A stretch of 22,953 nucleotides of DNA from Myxococcales bacterium (GTDB lineage: Bacteria; Myxococcota; Polyangia; HGW-17; SLPX01): assembly GCA_007131745.1 (NCBI GenBank), contig SLPX01000194.1:1-22953 (forward strand), read 5' to 3'. The position numbers and the translations under genes are program-made. Below, piece by piece: positions 8,217-15,354 of this stretch. Every line of letters begins with the position of its first letter. Positions within the stretch are counted from its first letter, which is position 1. The notes beneath the pieces are model-generated. The model had not been told where the DNA came from, did not search any database, and saw nothing but the letters and a program-made list of their open reading frames with translations.

Positions 8217-10574
8217 TTATAGCGATTCTCCCGAGCGCGGGTCATTGCTCTGTCCGGCAATTATGGAACGCACCCTTTCCGGGGTCAGGGGAAGCTCTGT
8301 AACGTGTGTTCCGATCGCATTCGACACTGCTCCCATGATCGCTGCACCGCAAGGGATAAATGAAGGCTCCCCGATTCCTTTTGCTCCGTATGGGCCTTCA
8401 TCCTCGGCTTCTTCAATCAGGCAGACGTTTATTTTGGGAGCGTCGGTGGCGGTGGGTATCAAGTATTCGCTGAAACTACGATTCAAGAGCTTTCCCTTTT
8501 GCAGAACGAGCTCTTCCATGACCGCCCAGCCTACACCCTGGACCACTCCTCCATGTATTTGCCCTATAAGTCCTGCAGGGTGAATGACTCTCCCCACGTC
8601 ATGTGAGGCTGTGACTTCCAGCACACGCACGCTTCCGGTCCAGGTGTCCACCCGGACCCTCGCCACGTGCGCTGCGTAACAATAATATGCATATGGACTG
8701 CCGCAGCCGGACTCTGCATCGTAATCGCGATCCTTGGATCTGAACCAGCCGACTGAAACCGGCTGGATACGCATTCGGTACAATTCAGCCACAGCATCGG
8801 TATATTGGACGAATCGTCCGCTTACCGGGTCCGTAACCCGATCAGCTTCCAACTTGAGCTGCACGCTCGGAATATCATCTAATAGAGCGGAGGCGGCTTT
8901 TCTAAGTTTGTCCCTGAGCGGAATGCACGCGTCTATTATCGCGTTTCCAGCGACCTGTGTGCCCCTGGAGGCGACCGTCGGACCGGAATCGGGAACACTT
9001 TGGGTGTCAACCTCGGTTACCCTTATTCTCTTCGGATTCACGCCCAGCGATTGCGATGCGATGGCTCTGCATGCGGCAAGAGCGCCCTGCCCCATCTCGG
9101 TATTGCCTATCGAGACAGTCACCGAACCATCCGGCTGTATCATCACCAGGGCACCGCCCCTGTCCAACATTTGTCCGCCGTGATGTAGATTCGCCCCATA
9201 TATCACGGCGGAAACACCGATTCCTTCACGATATCTTTCCTTGCCCGGTTCCATGATATCCGAGGGTGGTTCTTGTTCGGCTGCCGCAACCCGATGAACG
9301 CTCCATTTGGATTCAGAAACGGCAGCGTCCAGTATTTTGTGTCCGATTCCCGGTTCTTGAAGCTCCTGCCCGGTAACGAAAAAAGGACGGGTTCGCGAAA
9401 CCATGTTTTTCCGGCGTATTTCAACGGGATCAATTGACAGGCGATCCGCCAGAACATTCATTTGGGATTCCATAGCAGCTGTAACCTGGGGAGCGCCGAA
9501 CCCGCGAAACGGTCCGCCGAAAAGGTTGTTAGTGTACAAAACCTTTGTGCTCACATCGACCGCTTCCAAGGTATAGGGGCCCAGGCAGGATACGTTTGAA
9601 CGTTCCGCCACGACCGTACTCAAACCAGCGTACGCTCCCGCGTCGACCAGTATCTCTATTTCAGCCCCCAACAAAACGCCGTCCTTTGTTGCATACAAAG
9701 TGTGAAAGACAACCATGCGATGCCTTTTCGTAGACACCTGAAAGTCTTGTTCACGTGGAAGAAGGAGCCGAACGGGTCTTCCAGTTTTCATTGCCAGAAC
9801 AGCAGCGCAACATGCGGGTTCATCGGGGTAATCTTCTTTTCCCCCGAACCCCCCGCCGGTGACCGTCTGTATCACCCTTATATTGGCATGTTGAATTCCT
9901 GTGACACGGCCGACCCTTGTCCGGACGTACGCTGGGCACTGGGTAGATATGTAGATATCCAGGTTTTCACCGGGGCCGGGAACAGCGCAAACCGCTTGGC
10001 CTTCAAGGTAGGCGTGCTCCTGCCCTCCTATCCGGTAGGTATGTACCACTGTTATGTCAGCGGAATTTCTAACGGATTTCAAGTCGCCTCTTTTCAACCT
10101 GAACTCTTTAATGAGATTGCCCTGCGGGTGTACCTTAGGAGCGTCCTTGGATAAGGCCGATTCCACGTCATATAGGCCTGGAATCTCTTCAAGCTGAAAC
10201 TTGATTTTTTCAATAGCGTTCTTTGCAGCTTCGGGACTCTCTGCAGCAACGGCCGCTATGCGATCGCCGACCATTCTTGCCTGTTCCCCTACAAAGAGGG
10301 GCTGGTCATCCACCACGCCACCGATACGGTTTCTCCGGCCCAGATCTTCGGCGGTAATCACGGATTTGACTCCGGGAGATTCGACCGCCGCTGATATGTC
10401 CAGTGCTTTCAGGAGCGCGGGTGCAGCGGGGCTTCCTAGTATGGCAGCGTGAAGGGAGCGCGCAACAGGCATATCCGCCAGATACCGCGCCTGCCCGGTG
10501 ACCTTGATATCCGCGTCGGGACGAATCGTATCCGCGCCCACGCCCCATTCAACGTCCAAGCCTTTCGAGTTCAT
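8217..10574 (-). CDS. Xanthine dehydrogenase-family molybdenum hydroxylase, molybdopterin-binding large subunit
   Basis: Catalytic subunit (785 residues) of a three-subunit molybdenum hydroxylase, which hydroxylates a heterocycle or aldehyde with water and passes electrons through two [2Fe-2S] clusters to FAD. Motifs: GGGFGGKED (240-248), GGPFRGFGAPQ (353-363), NTEMGQG, ASRGTQVAGNA, and near the C-terminus KGIGEPSF with Glu736 matching the invariant catalytic glutamate. Glu247 and Arg357 align with the purine-binding Glu802 and Arg880 of bovine xanthine oxidase, which favours a purine-type substrate over CO or aldehydes; this alignment was made by eye. The start has AGGAGG 8 bases upstream, and the ATG overlaps the stop of the [2Fe-2S] gene (ATGA), implying translational coupling. 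Subunit order FAD, FeS, Mo is the common one for this family. Confidence 0.9.
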   Translation of the reverse strand: MNSKGLDVEWGVGADTIRPDADIKVTGQARYLADMPVARSLHAAILGSPAAPALLKALDISAAVESPGVKSVITAEDLGRRNRIGGVVDDQPLFVGEQARMVGDRIAAVAAESPEAAKNAIEKIKFQLEEIPGLYDVESALSKDAPKVHPQGNLIKEFRLKRGDLKSVRNSADITVVHTYRIGGQEHAYLEGQAVCAVPGPGENLDIYISTQCPAYVRTRVGRVTGIQHANIRVIQTVTGGGFGGKEDYPDEPACCAAVLAMKTGRPVRLLLPREQDFQVSTKRHRMVVFHTLYATKDGVLLGAEIEILVDAGAYAGLSTVVAERSNVSCLGPYTLEAVDVSTKVLYTNNLFGGPFRGFGAPQVTAAMESQMNVLADRLSIDPVEIRRKNMVSRTRPFFVTGQELQEPGIGHKILDAAVSESKWSVHRVAAAEQEPPSDIMEPGKERYREGIGVSAVIYGANLHHGGQMLDRGGALVMIQPDGSVTVSIGNTEMGQGALAACRAIASQSLGVNPKRIRVTEVDTQSVPDSGPTVASRGTQVAGNAIIDACIPLRDKLRKAASALLDDIPSVQLKLEADRVTDPVSGRFVQYTDAVAELYRMRIQPVSVGWFRSKDRDYDAESGCGSPYAYYCYAAHVARVRVDTWTGSVRVLEVTASHDVGRVIHPAGLIGQIHGGVVQGVGWAVMEELVLQKGKLLNRSFSEYLIPTATDAPKINVCLIEEAEDEGPYGAKGIGEPSFIPCGAAIMGAVSNAIGTHVTELPLTPERVRSIIAGQSNDPRSGESL

Positions 10575-11155
10575 GAGGCGCCCTCCTTTTTTTCAAACGA
10601 CGTAGCCGGCACATGAGCGCTCCCTTTCCTCTTGCGCTCCAGTGTTCGTTGAACAGCGTCGACTATTTTTAAATATCCCGTGCAACGGCAAAGATTGCCG
10701 GCTATGTAGTTTCGTATCTCCTCTTCGTTCGCATGGTCCCGACTTTCCACGAAAGCTACAAGATTCATCACGAGTCCCGGAGTACAGAACCCGCACTGAA
10801 CCGCGCCCTCCTCTAAAAGGGCTGTTTGAATCGGATGCAGAGTTGCTCCAAGTCCGGACGGATCCGCGTCGCCACCCGCATCCGGGCAACAATCGGCAAC
10901 CCCTTCAATGGTCGTTACTTCACCACCATGGACCGAGCCGGCGAATACCAAGCAAGAATTCACCGGTCGCCCGTTCAGCAAAACTGTGCACGCTCCGCAC
11001 TCTCCCACTCCGCACCCCTCCTTTGTGCCGCAAAGCCCCAGGTCGTCACGCAGCACATCTATCAGTCTTCTGCACGGATCGGCTTCAATGGTGTGTTGGA
11101 TCCTGTTAACTTTGAATCTGATCAACATTTTGTCAGCTATCTTTTCAACGGTCAT
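10571..11155 (-). CDS. Molybdenum hydroxylase [2Fe-2S] small subunit
   Basis: Electron-transfer subunit of 194 residues, carrying two [2Fe-2S] clusters between the molybdenum site and FAD. The N-terminal plant-type ferredoxin fold has GTKEGCGVGECGACTVLLNG with Cys48, Cys53, Cys56 and Cys68 as ligands. The C-terminal helical domain has CGFC (121-124) and CRC (156-158), the usual second-cluster set. All eight ligands are present, so it should be functional. A basic tail follows (ERKRKG). The ATG at 11155 has AAGGA about 10 bases upstream; a second in-frame ATG nine codons later is possible but has a poorer ribosome site. It starts 13 bases after the FAD subunit and overlaps the large-subunit start by four bases. 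Confidence 0.94.
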   Translation of the reverse strand: MTVEKIADKMLIRFKVNRIQHTIEADPCRRLIDVLRDDLGLCGTKEGCGVGECGACTVLLNGRPVNSCLVFAGSVHGGEVTTIEGVADCCPDAGGDADPSGLGATLHPIQTALLEEGAVQCGFCTPGLVMNLVAFVESRDHANEEEIRNYIAGNLCRCTGYLKIVDAVQRTLERKRKGSAHVPATSFEKKEGAS

Positions 11156-11168
11156 GCGATCAATGTCC

Positions 11169-12059
11169 TTATTTCTTAACGTTGTTATGGGACGCGGAAA
11201 AACAGTTCAACAGGTGTTGCATCACAAAAGCCCGCACTACATTCCGCCTGTACGCTCCGCTTGCCCTAGGATCATCTATGGGTGATATTTCACCGGCAGC
11301 GGCCAAACCTGAATCTCTTATCAGTTCCATCGTCAGTTCCATGTTTTCCAATTTTTCGGATGGAAATTTCGCCTTCCACGGTGTCGGGGCTACTGAACCG
11401 AAAGCCATGGAACACGAAAGCACCTTGTTTTCATGCATAACCGTCAAACAAGCAGCCGATGCTATGGCGCAGACCAGGCTTGTGCGCCCCCCCATCTTGA
11501 AATAGTCCTGCACAAGTATCGCGCCCTCGGGCGGATTCGAATCCTTGATGAATATTTCGGTTAACAATTCATTCTTTGCCAACCTGGTGCTTCCCGGACC
11601 TTCAAACACATCGGCAATATCCAATCTCCGTTTTCCGCCCGGATTTTCCACGGTCACTTCAGCGTCAACAGCCATGAGCGCGCAAACCGAGTCGGCCGCG
11701 GGCGAAGCATTGCAGATATTACCTCCCACTGTGGCCCGGTTTCGGATCTGTTGACCTCCGAGAACTGATGCCGCTCGGGCGACAAGTTCAAGACTGCTAC
11801 CGCGCTTGCCGGTTTCAGCCTCTTCGATCAAGCCGGTCATGGTTGTTCCGGCGCCGATAGACCATCCTGATTCCCTTCTCTGGATTCCGCCCATGTCCAG
11901 AGGTGAAAGATCCAGAATTCCTTGCGGCTCTTTCCGACCGTCTCTCATCTGGACCGCCAAGTCGGTTCCGCCGGCCATGGGAAAAACCCCTTCAACCTCG
12001 TTCAAGATCTCGAGAGCTTCTTTAATGGTTCCGGGTCTGTAATAACTGACTGAATTCAA
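11169..12059 (-). CDS. Molybdenum hydroxylase FAD-binding medium subunit
   Basis: FAD subunit (296 residues) that passes electrons from the [2Fe-2S] subunit to NAD+ or another acceptor. The FAD-binding motifs of the xanthine dehydrogenase/CO dehydrogenase medium chain are present: AGGTDL (29-34) and ATVGGNICNASPAADS (109-124). A TTG start at 12059 is chosen because a perfect AGGAGG sits 7 bases upstream and the protein then begins MNSVSYYRPGTIKEAL, the usual family N-terminus; the frame extends upstream to a GTG at 12086, but that would place the ribosome site inside the gene. The cysteine-rich 4Fe-4S insertion characteristic of 4-hydroxybenzoyl-CoA reductase beta subunits is absent, arguing against that enzyme. 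The gene follows the glycosyl/glycerophosphotransferase-like gene by about 33 bases. Confidence 0.92.
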   Translation of the reverse strand: MNSVSYYRPGTIKEALEILNEVEGVFPMAGGTDLAVQMRDGRKEPQGILDLSPLDMGGIQRRESGWSIGAGTTMTGLIEEAETGKRGSSLELVARAASVLGGQQIRNRATVGGNICNASPAADSVCALMAVDAEVTVENPGGKRRLDIADVFEGPGSTRLAKNELLTEIFIKDSNPPEGAILVQDYFKMGGRTSLVCAIASAACLTVMHENKVLSCSMAFGSVAPTPWKAKFPSEKLENMELTMELIRDSGLAAAGEISPIDDPRASGAYRRNVVRAFVMQHLLNCFSASHNNVKK

Positions 12060-12066
12060 CGCCGTA

Positions 12067-12072
12067 CCTCCT
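12067..12072 (-). promoter_or_regulatory. Shine-Dalgarno AGGAGG deciding a TTG start
   Basis: The plus-strand CCTCCT is a perfect AGGAGG on the coding strand, 7 bases before the TTG at 12059. No ATG lies at a suitable distance, so this site is the main reason for selecting TTG as the FAD-subunit start. Confidence 0.75.
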
Positions 12073-12092
12073 GTTGCAGTTATCACGCTTTT

Positions 12093-13121
12093 TCAATGAT
12101 TCTGCTTTTTCCAATCCTCGTAGCGCGAGATGATTATCTCGGTGATTCGTTCGCAATTTCTGTCATCATCATATTCCACGCATTCTTTGAAAAGATTCTT
12201 CGCGACTTCATCCATTTCGTAGCCCGCGATATATGCTTCAAGGTCATCTATGTCATCCAGCCGTTTGCACCTGTCCAATCCAGCCAATTTCACATATTCC
12301 AACTCTTTTTCTTTGACTTTAAGCATAGCGATCGGCTTCTTCATTGAAAGAGCGGTAATCAATGTGCTCGCTACATCGGTTAAAAACAGATCACAAGCTG
12401 TTATATGCCTGAGTCCATCCGCTCCATCGACAAGGTGCATCCGGCTTTTCCCCGTTCCTCCCACGAGCGACGAATCAGCGGATGCTTCCTCGCTTCCCGC
12501 CAGTTCTATGAACCGTTCGACCGTTTGTCTCGAATGACGGTATTTATTATTGTTCGCGTGGTTGCATACGAGAAACTCTACGGGACCTGCTTTTTGCTCG
12601 ACTTCCAGCAGGGTCGTAAAAACCTTGTCCATTCCACCCCAGATATACTCATTGGGGCCGGTGGGATAAAAGCAGACCCATGGCAGTTCAGGATCAAGAC
12701 CTCTTTCTTCTACCAGTTCGGCCCTGCGTTCCTTTACGCGGAATCTTTCAGGATAAATCCTGTCCCACTTGGCGTATCCTCCCACCACAAATCTGGGATT
12801 CGATAAATCCAGGCTTTGACAAATGGCGATTCTCCGTCCTCCCAGAATATTCAGGTTCGCTCTCGATCTGCCGATGTTGTTTCCCTTTATCCCCGTGAGG
12901 TTGTGTGGCAACTGCACCTCAAATATTCTCTCTCTTTCTATGGGTCCGGCGTCAATGGCCACATAAGCACAGGAAATATAACAATCTCCTTTGCACAACT
13001 CATCACCGTAAATAACGCCGGCGTGAGTCTCATACCGGATTCCTTGAACTTCAAAATATCGCTTCAAATCCCGAAGATGGTCTTTTGCTATGCCTCCGCC
13101 GATTTCCACAAAATGAAACAT
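12093..13121 (-). CDS. CDP-glycerol glycerophosphotransferase-like / GT-B fold protein
   Basis: A 342-residue protein, probably cytoplasmic, with no signal peptide or membrane segment. It resembles the CDP-glycerol:poly(glycerophosphate) glycerophosphotransferase and related GT-B enzymes. LPHNLTGIKGNN recalls the HG..K motif, GGYAKWDRI the G.PR.D motif, VCFYPTGPNE the APT-R motif, and CDLFLTDVASTLITALSMKKPIAML the TDYSS...kPi donor-binding region. None is a perfect match, so the reaction (transfer of glycerol phosphate or a sugar to an envelope polymer) is only inferred. ATG at 13121 is preferred over an upstream frame extension to 13172 because GGAG lies 9 bases before it. It is the first gene of the run that includes the molybdenum hydroxylase subunits, an unusual partner. 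A nucleotide-sugar epimerase-like role is an alternative. Confidence 0.55.
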   Translation of the reverse strand: MFHFVEIGGGIAKDHLRDLKRYFEVQGIRYETHAGVIYGDELCKGDCYISCAYVAIDAGPIERERIFEVQLPHNLTGIKGNNIGRSRANLNILGGRRIAICQSLDLSNPRFVVGGYAKWDRIYPERFRVKERRAELVEERGLDPELPWVCFYPTGPNEYIWGGMDKVFTTLLEVEQKAGPVEFLVCNHANNNKYRHSRQTVERFIELAGSEEASADSSLVGGTGKSRMHLVDGADGLRHITACDLFLTDVASTLITALSMKKPIAMLKVKEKELEYVKLAGLDRCKRLDDIDDLEAYIAGYEMDEVAKNLFKECVEYDDDRNCERITEIIISRYEDWKKQNH

Positions 13122-13213
13122 GGTCGCGTCTCCTTTCCGGCTTTCTCTCAAGGACGAAGCAGGATAATACATTGTGATTCGCGAGACATAAAGAGTCAGA
13201 CATATATTTTTTT

Positions 13214-13243
13214 AAAACGCTTTGCGACGCAAAACCGTTTTGC
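13214..13243. promoter_or_regulatory. Nested palindrome in divergent intergenic region (candidate operator)
   Basis: AAAACG c TTTGCG a CGCAAA ac CGTTTT forms an almost continuous 12-bp inverted repeat (13214-13241). An overlapping second palindrome, GCAAAACcGTTTTGC, spans 13229-13243. The element lies between the divergent genes starting at 13121 and 13309 and is not followed by a T-run on either strand in the sense of transcription, so an operator is more likely than a terminator. Confidence 0.5.
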
Positions 13244-13267
13244 CTGAGACTCTGCCGGTGTTATGTT
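13240..13267 (+). promoter_or_regulatory. Possible promoter for the exported-protein/barrel gene pair
   Basis: TTGCCT (13240-13245, 4 of 6) and TATGTT (13262-13267, 4 of 6) are separated by 16 bases, about 40 bases upstream of the ATG at 13309. The -35 overlaps the nested palindrome, as expected for a regulated promoter. The match is modest. Confidence 0.3.
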
Positions 13268-13308
13268 CGGGCAAGTCCTGGGTTGTCCGGGCGAAAAAAG
13301 GAATCACC

Positions 13309-13881
13309 ATGAAAACCACCAGAAGCTCTCTTGCCTACTTTTTTTTGAGGTTTTTCGTTGTTGCAATCCCCCTGTCGCTGATTGCATTGAACTTGCGCGG
13401 CTCGGACGGAAGTCCATCACGTCAAACCGGTTTTCTCAGTGGTCCCAGGGCTGAAAACGGTCTTGAAACCGGAAAATGGATTGCCGCCAGGGTCGCGGCA
13501 GCAAAGGCAGGAAAACTTGAAATAGTCCGCGTTCCCCTAGTGATCAGATCCATGGGTTGGGGTTCCAACGTCCCGGAACATTTCATCGGCATATCGGTGG
13601 GAAATCACCATGGCGGAGAAACCTGGGTAAAAGTCAAGGTCCGACGGGGAGTAAAAGTGAAGACGGGCCGTGAAGGTGGTGTTTTCATGGTTGAGGGAAG
13701 ATTCACCGGCCGTATTCTGGAACTGGACATGAGGGGAAAGGACGGTGAACCGCGTGAGTGGCTTTACAACCTTTCCGAGTTGGAGGTGAGCAAGGCAAGG
13801 CCCTTGAACAAAAAGGAAAAGAATAGCCTGGAAGAAATCAGGGTTCAGGCGAAAAGAATAAAACGGGTCAAGAAGCCTTGA
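13309..13881 (+). CDS. Exported protein of unknown function
   Basis: A 190-residue protein not recognised as any known family. ATG at 13309 is chosen over an upstream frame extension (13222) because AAGGA lies 7 bases before it and it opens a signal peptide or anchor: basic N-terminus (MKTTRSS) followed by a hydrophobic stretch rich in Phe, Leu and Val (about residues 9-29). The mature part is basic and beta-rich (WVKVKVRRGVKVKTG, FMVEGRFTGRILELDMRG) and ends in a lysine/arginine-rich tail. No catalytic motif or cysteine pair is visible. It is followed after 20 bases by a predicted outer-membrane barrel on the same strand, so a periplasmic or envelope role alongside that barrel is likely but unproven. 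Confidence 0.8.
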   Translation: MKTTRSSLAYFFLRFFVVAIPLSLIALNLRGSDGSPSRQTGFLSGPRAENGLETGKWIAARVAAAKAGKLEIVRVPLVIRSMGWGSNVPEHFIGISVGNHHGGETWVKVKVRRGVKVKTGREGGVFMVEGRFTGRILELDMRGKDGEPREWLYNLSELEVSKARPLNKKEKNSLEEIRVQAKRIKRVKKP

Positions 13882-13901
13882 ACAACCGGTAGAACCTTGC
13901 A

Positions 13902-15347
13902 ATGAAATTTATTGCAATATGCATATTGGCAATCCTACCGGTCTCGGAAGCTGTTGGAAAAAGCGCTCCGAAAAAATCCGGAACGCAAAAAGCGTCCCCT
14001 GAACAGATCGCTCACCACCCGGAAGACCTTTCAGGAAAGATGTTTGCGCGGCCTCGCCCCGACGGAACCAAAGGTGAAAGCGACAAACCCCGCATTGGAT
14101 CCGGTTCGCAGGATCGAGCGGAAGATTCGGCTCTCTTGTGGATTCCCCGGATCTTTCTCTGGCCCTTTCGGGCCGTGTTCACCATCATCGCCGAACCCTG
14201 CCTGGCATTGGTTGAGTGGAGTGAGGAATCCGGTTTCGCTGAGCGAGCCGGAGGGATTATTCGATCTCCTGAAGGACACTTTTTTCCTTCTTTTGCATGG
14301 ATCATGCACAAGAGGCCCACTGCCGGCGCACACATATCTCTGCCGGATGTTTTTGGAGAAAGCGGGGTTTTATCGGCTCAGGTGATGGGAGGTTTCAACG
14401 TCTGGGAAACTTATGCACGCTTGAGCTTAACCCCTTTCAAAAACTTCAGATTTGCTGTGGAAGGCCGGGGGCTGGATCGCGATGATTACCGCATTAGGGT
14501 GGACCCTCGCTGGGTCGGAGACAACGTTGCCGACCGGCCGGAAATGGTTGGAGATTGGGTTCAATTGGCCGGCTATAGAAGGCGATATGTAGAAACGGGC
14601 GCTTCCGCAAGGGCGTTTCTGTCGAAACGAGCAGCGATTGATCTGGGTGTTTTTTACACCCGGGATGACTACGGTCGTGTTGGAGATTCGTCCAACCGGG
14701 AAGCTCGCGTTCTTCCATCAACTACTCGAATTGAAGCATTTCAGGCCGAGGAAACCGGGATGCACGGTGTAGACGTCCGGGTTGGAATCGTGCTGGGCGG
14801 CCGAACCCCTTTCCAATCGTGGAACGATTTCTATCCGGCGCTTAGGAGACATCCAGGCCCGGGAGGGATAATCCGCCTGAATTATTTTCATTCGTTTCCC
14901 GACGGAATCTACCGCGTTGTACAGGGAGAAATCGATGTGTGGTGGACCCTGGCCCTTCCCCGGAGAAAAGGTCTTCTCACGGCATGGGCTTCCTTCCGCT
15001 ACCTCGGAGACCTGGGAAATTTGGATGTTCCACCCCAGCTTTGGATTCATCTCGGAGGAATGGATTTGCACCGGGGAATGAGGGAAGGGTTTCAAGCAGG
15101 AACCGCTGCCGGCCTTGCCGGAGTTGAATATACATATCCGATACTGCCATCTTTTTTGGGGATAGTTTTTCTGGATTGGGGTTCAGCCACAGATAGGAAT
15201 TTTGAAAATTGGCGATGGTCCTTGGACATGACCTCGATCGGAGGCCGCGTTGAATGGGAAATCATCAAGGATTGGAGGGTTTTCATTCAGGCCGGTTTTT
15301 CAAAAGAAGATCGCATTATCGGAGCGGGTTTCGGCAAAGGTTCATGA
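13902..15347 (+). CDS. Predicted outer-membrane beta-barrel protein (Omp85/surface-antigen-like)
   Basis: A 481-residue exported protein. It begins with a signal peptide (MKFIAICILAILPVSEAVG), then a polar, lysine/proline-rich segment (about 20-75), a conserved-looking aromatic stretch (WIPRIFLWPFRAVF), and then alternating hydrophobic/polar strands to the end. The segment LGGMDLHRGMREGF...GVEYTYPI...GIVFLDWGSA resembles the L6-loop/strand region of Omp85 proteins (GG...RG(Y/F)...G...EYR.P...FlD.G), which suggests a BamA/FhaC/patatin-barrel relative without recognisable POTRA repeats. The protein ends GFGKGS, without a terminal Phe. No strong Shine-Dalgarno is visible upstream, so translation may depend on the preceding gene. 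It converges on the iron-sulfur gene with a 7-base gap. The barrel call is good; the Omp85 link is an inference from motifs. Confidence 0.75.
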   Translation: MKFIAICILAILPVSEAVGKSAPKKSGTQKASPEQIAHHPEDLSGKMFARPRPDGTKGESDKPRIGSGSQDRAEDSALLWIPRIFLWPFRAVFTIIAEPCLALVEWSEESGFAERAGGIIRSPEGHFFPSFAWIMHKRPTAGAHISLPDVFGESGVLSAQVMGGFNVWETYARLSLTPFKNFRFAVEGRGLDRDDYRIRVDPRWVGDNVADRPEMVGDWVQLAGYRRRYVETGASARAFLSKRAAIDLGVFYTRDDYGRVGDSSNREARVLPSTTRIEAFQAEETGMHGVDVRVGIVLGGRTPFQSWNDFYPALRRHPGPGGIIRLNYFHSFPDGIYRVVQGEIDVWWTLALPRRKGLLTAWASFRYLGDLGNLDVPPQLWIHLGGMDLHRGMREGFQAGTAAGLAGVEYTYPILPSFLGIVFLDWGSATDRNFENWRWSLDMTSIGGRVEWEIIKDWRVFIQAGFSKEDRIIGAGFGKGS

Positions 15348-15354
15348 AGTTCAT

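Noticed and set aside
8217..12059. 4-hydroxybenzoyl-CoA reductase, which would tie the hydroxylase to phenol made by the lyase
   Set aside because: The FAD subunit lacks the cysteine-containing 4Fe-4S insertion characteristic of that enzyme, and the large subunit keeps Glu/Arg at the purine-binding positions of xanthine dehydrogenase.
12060..12086. GTG start at 12086 for the FAD subunit
   Set aside because: It would place a perfect AGGAGG inside the coding sequence and add nine residues not typical of the family; TTG at 12059 has ideal spacing.
13207..13243. Intrinsic terminator formed by the palindrome and the neighbouring T-run
   Set aside because: The flanking genes diverge, so no transcript should end there, and the T-run precedes the hairpin on the plus strand and reads as A on the minus strand.
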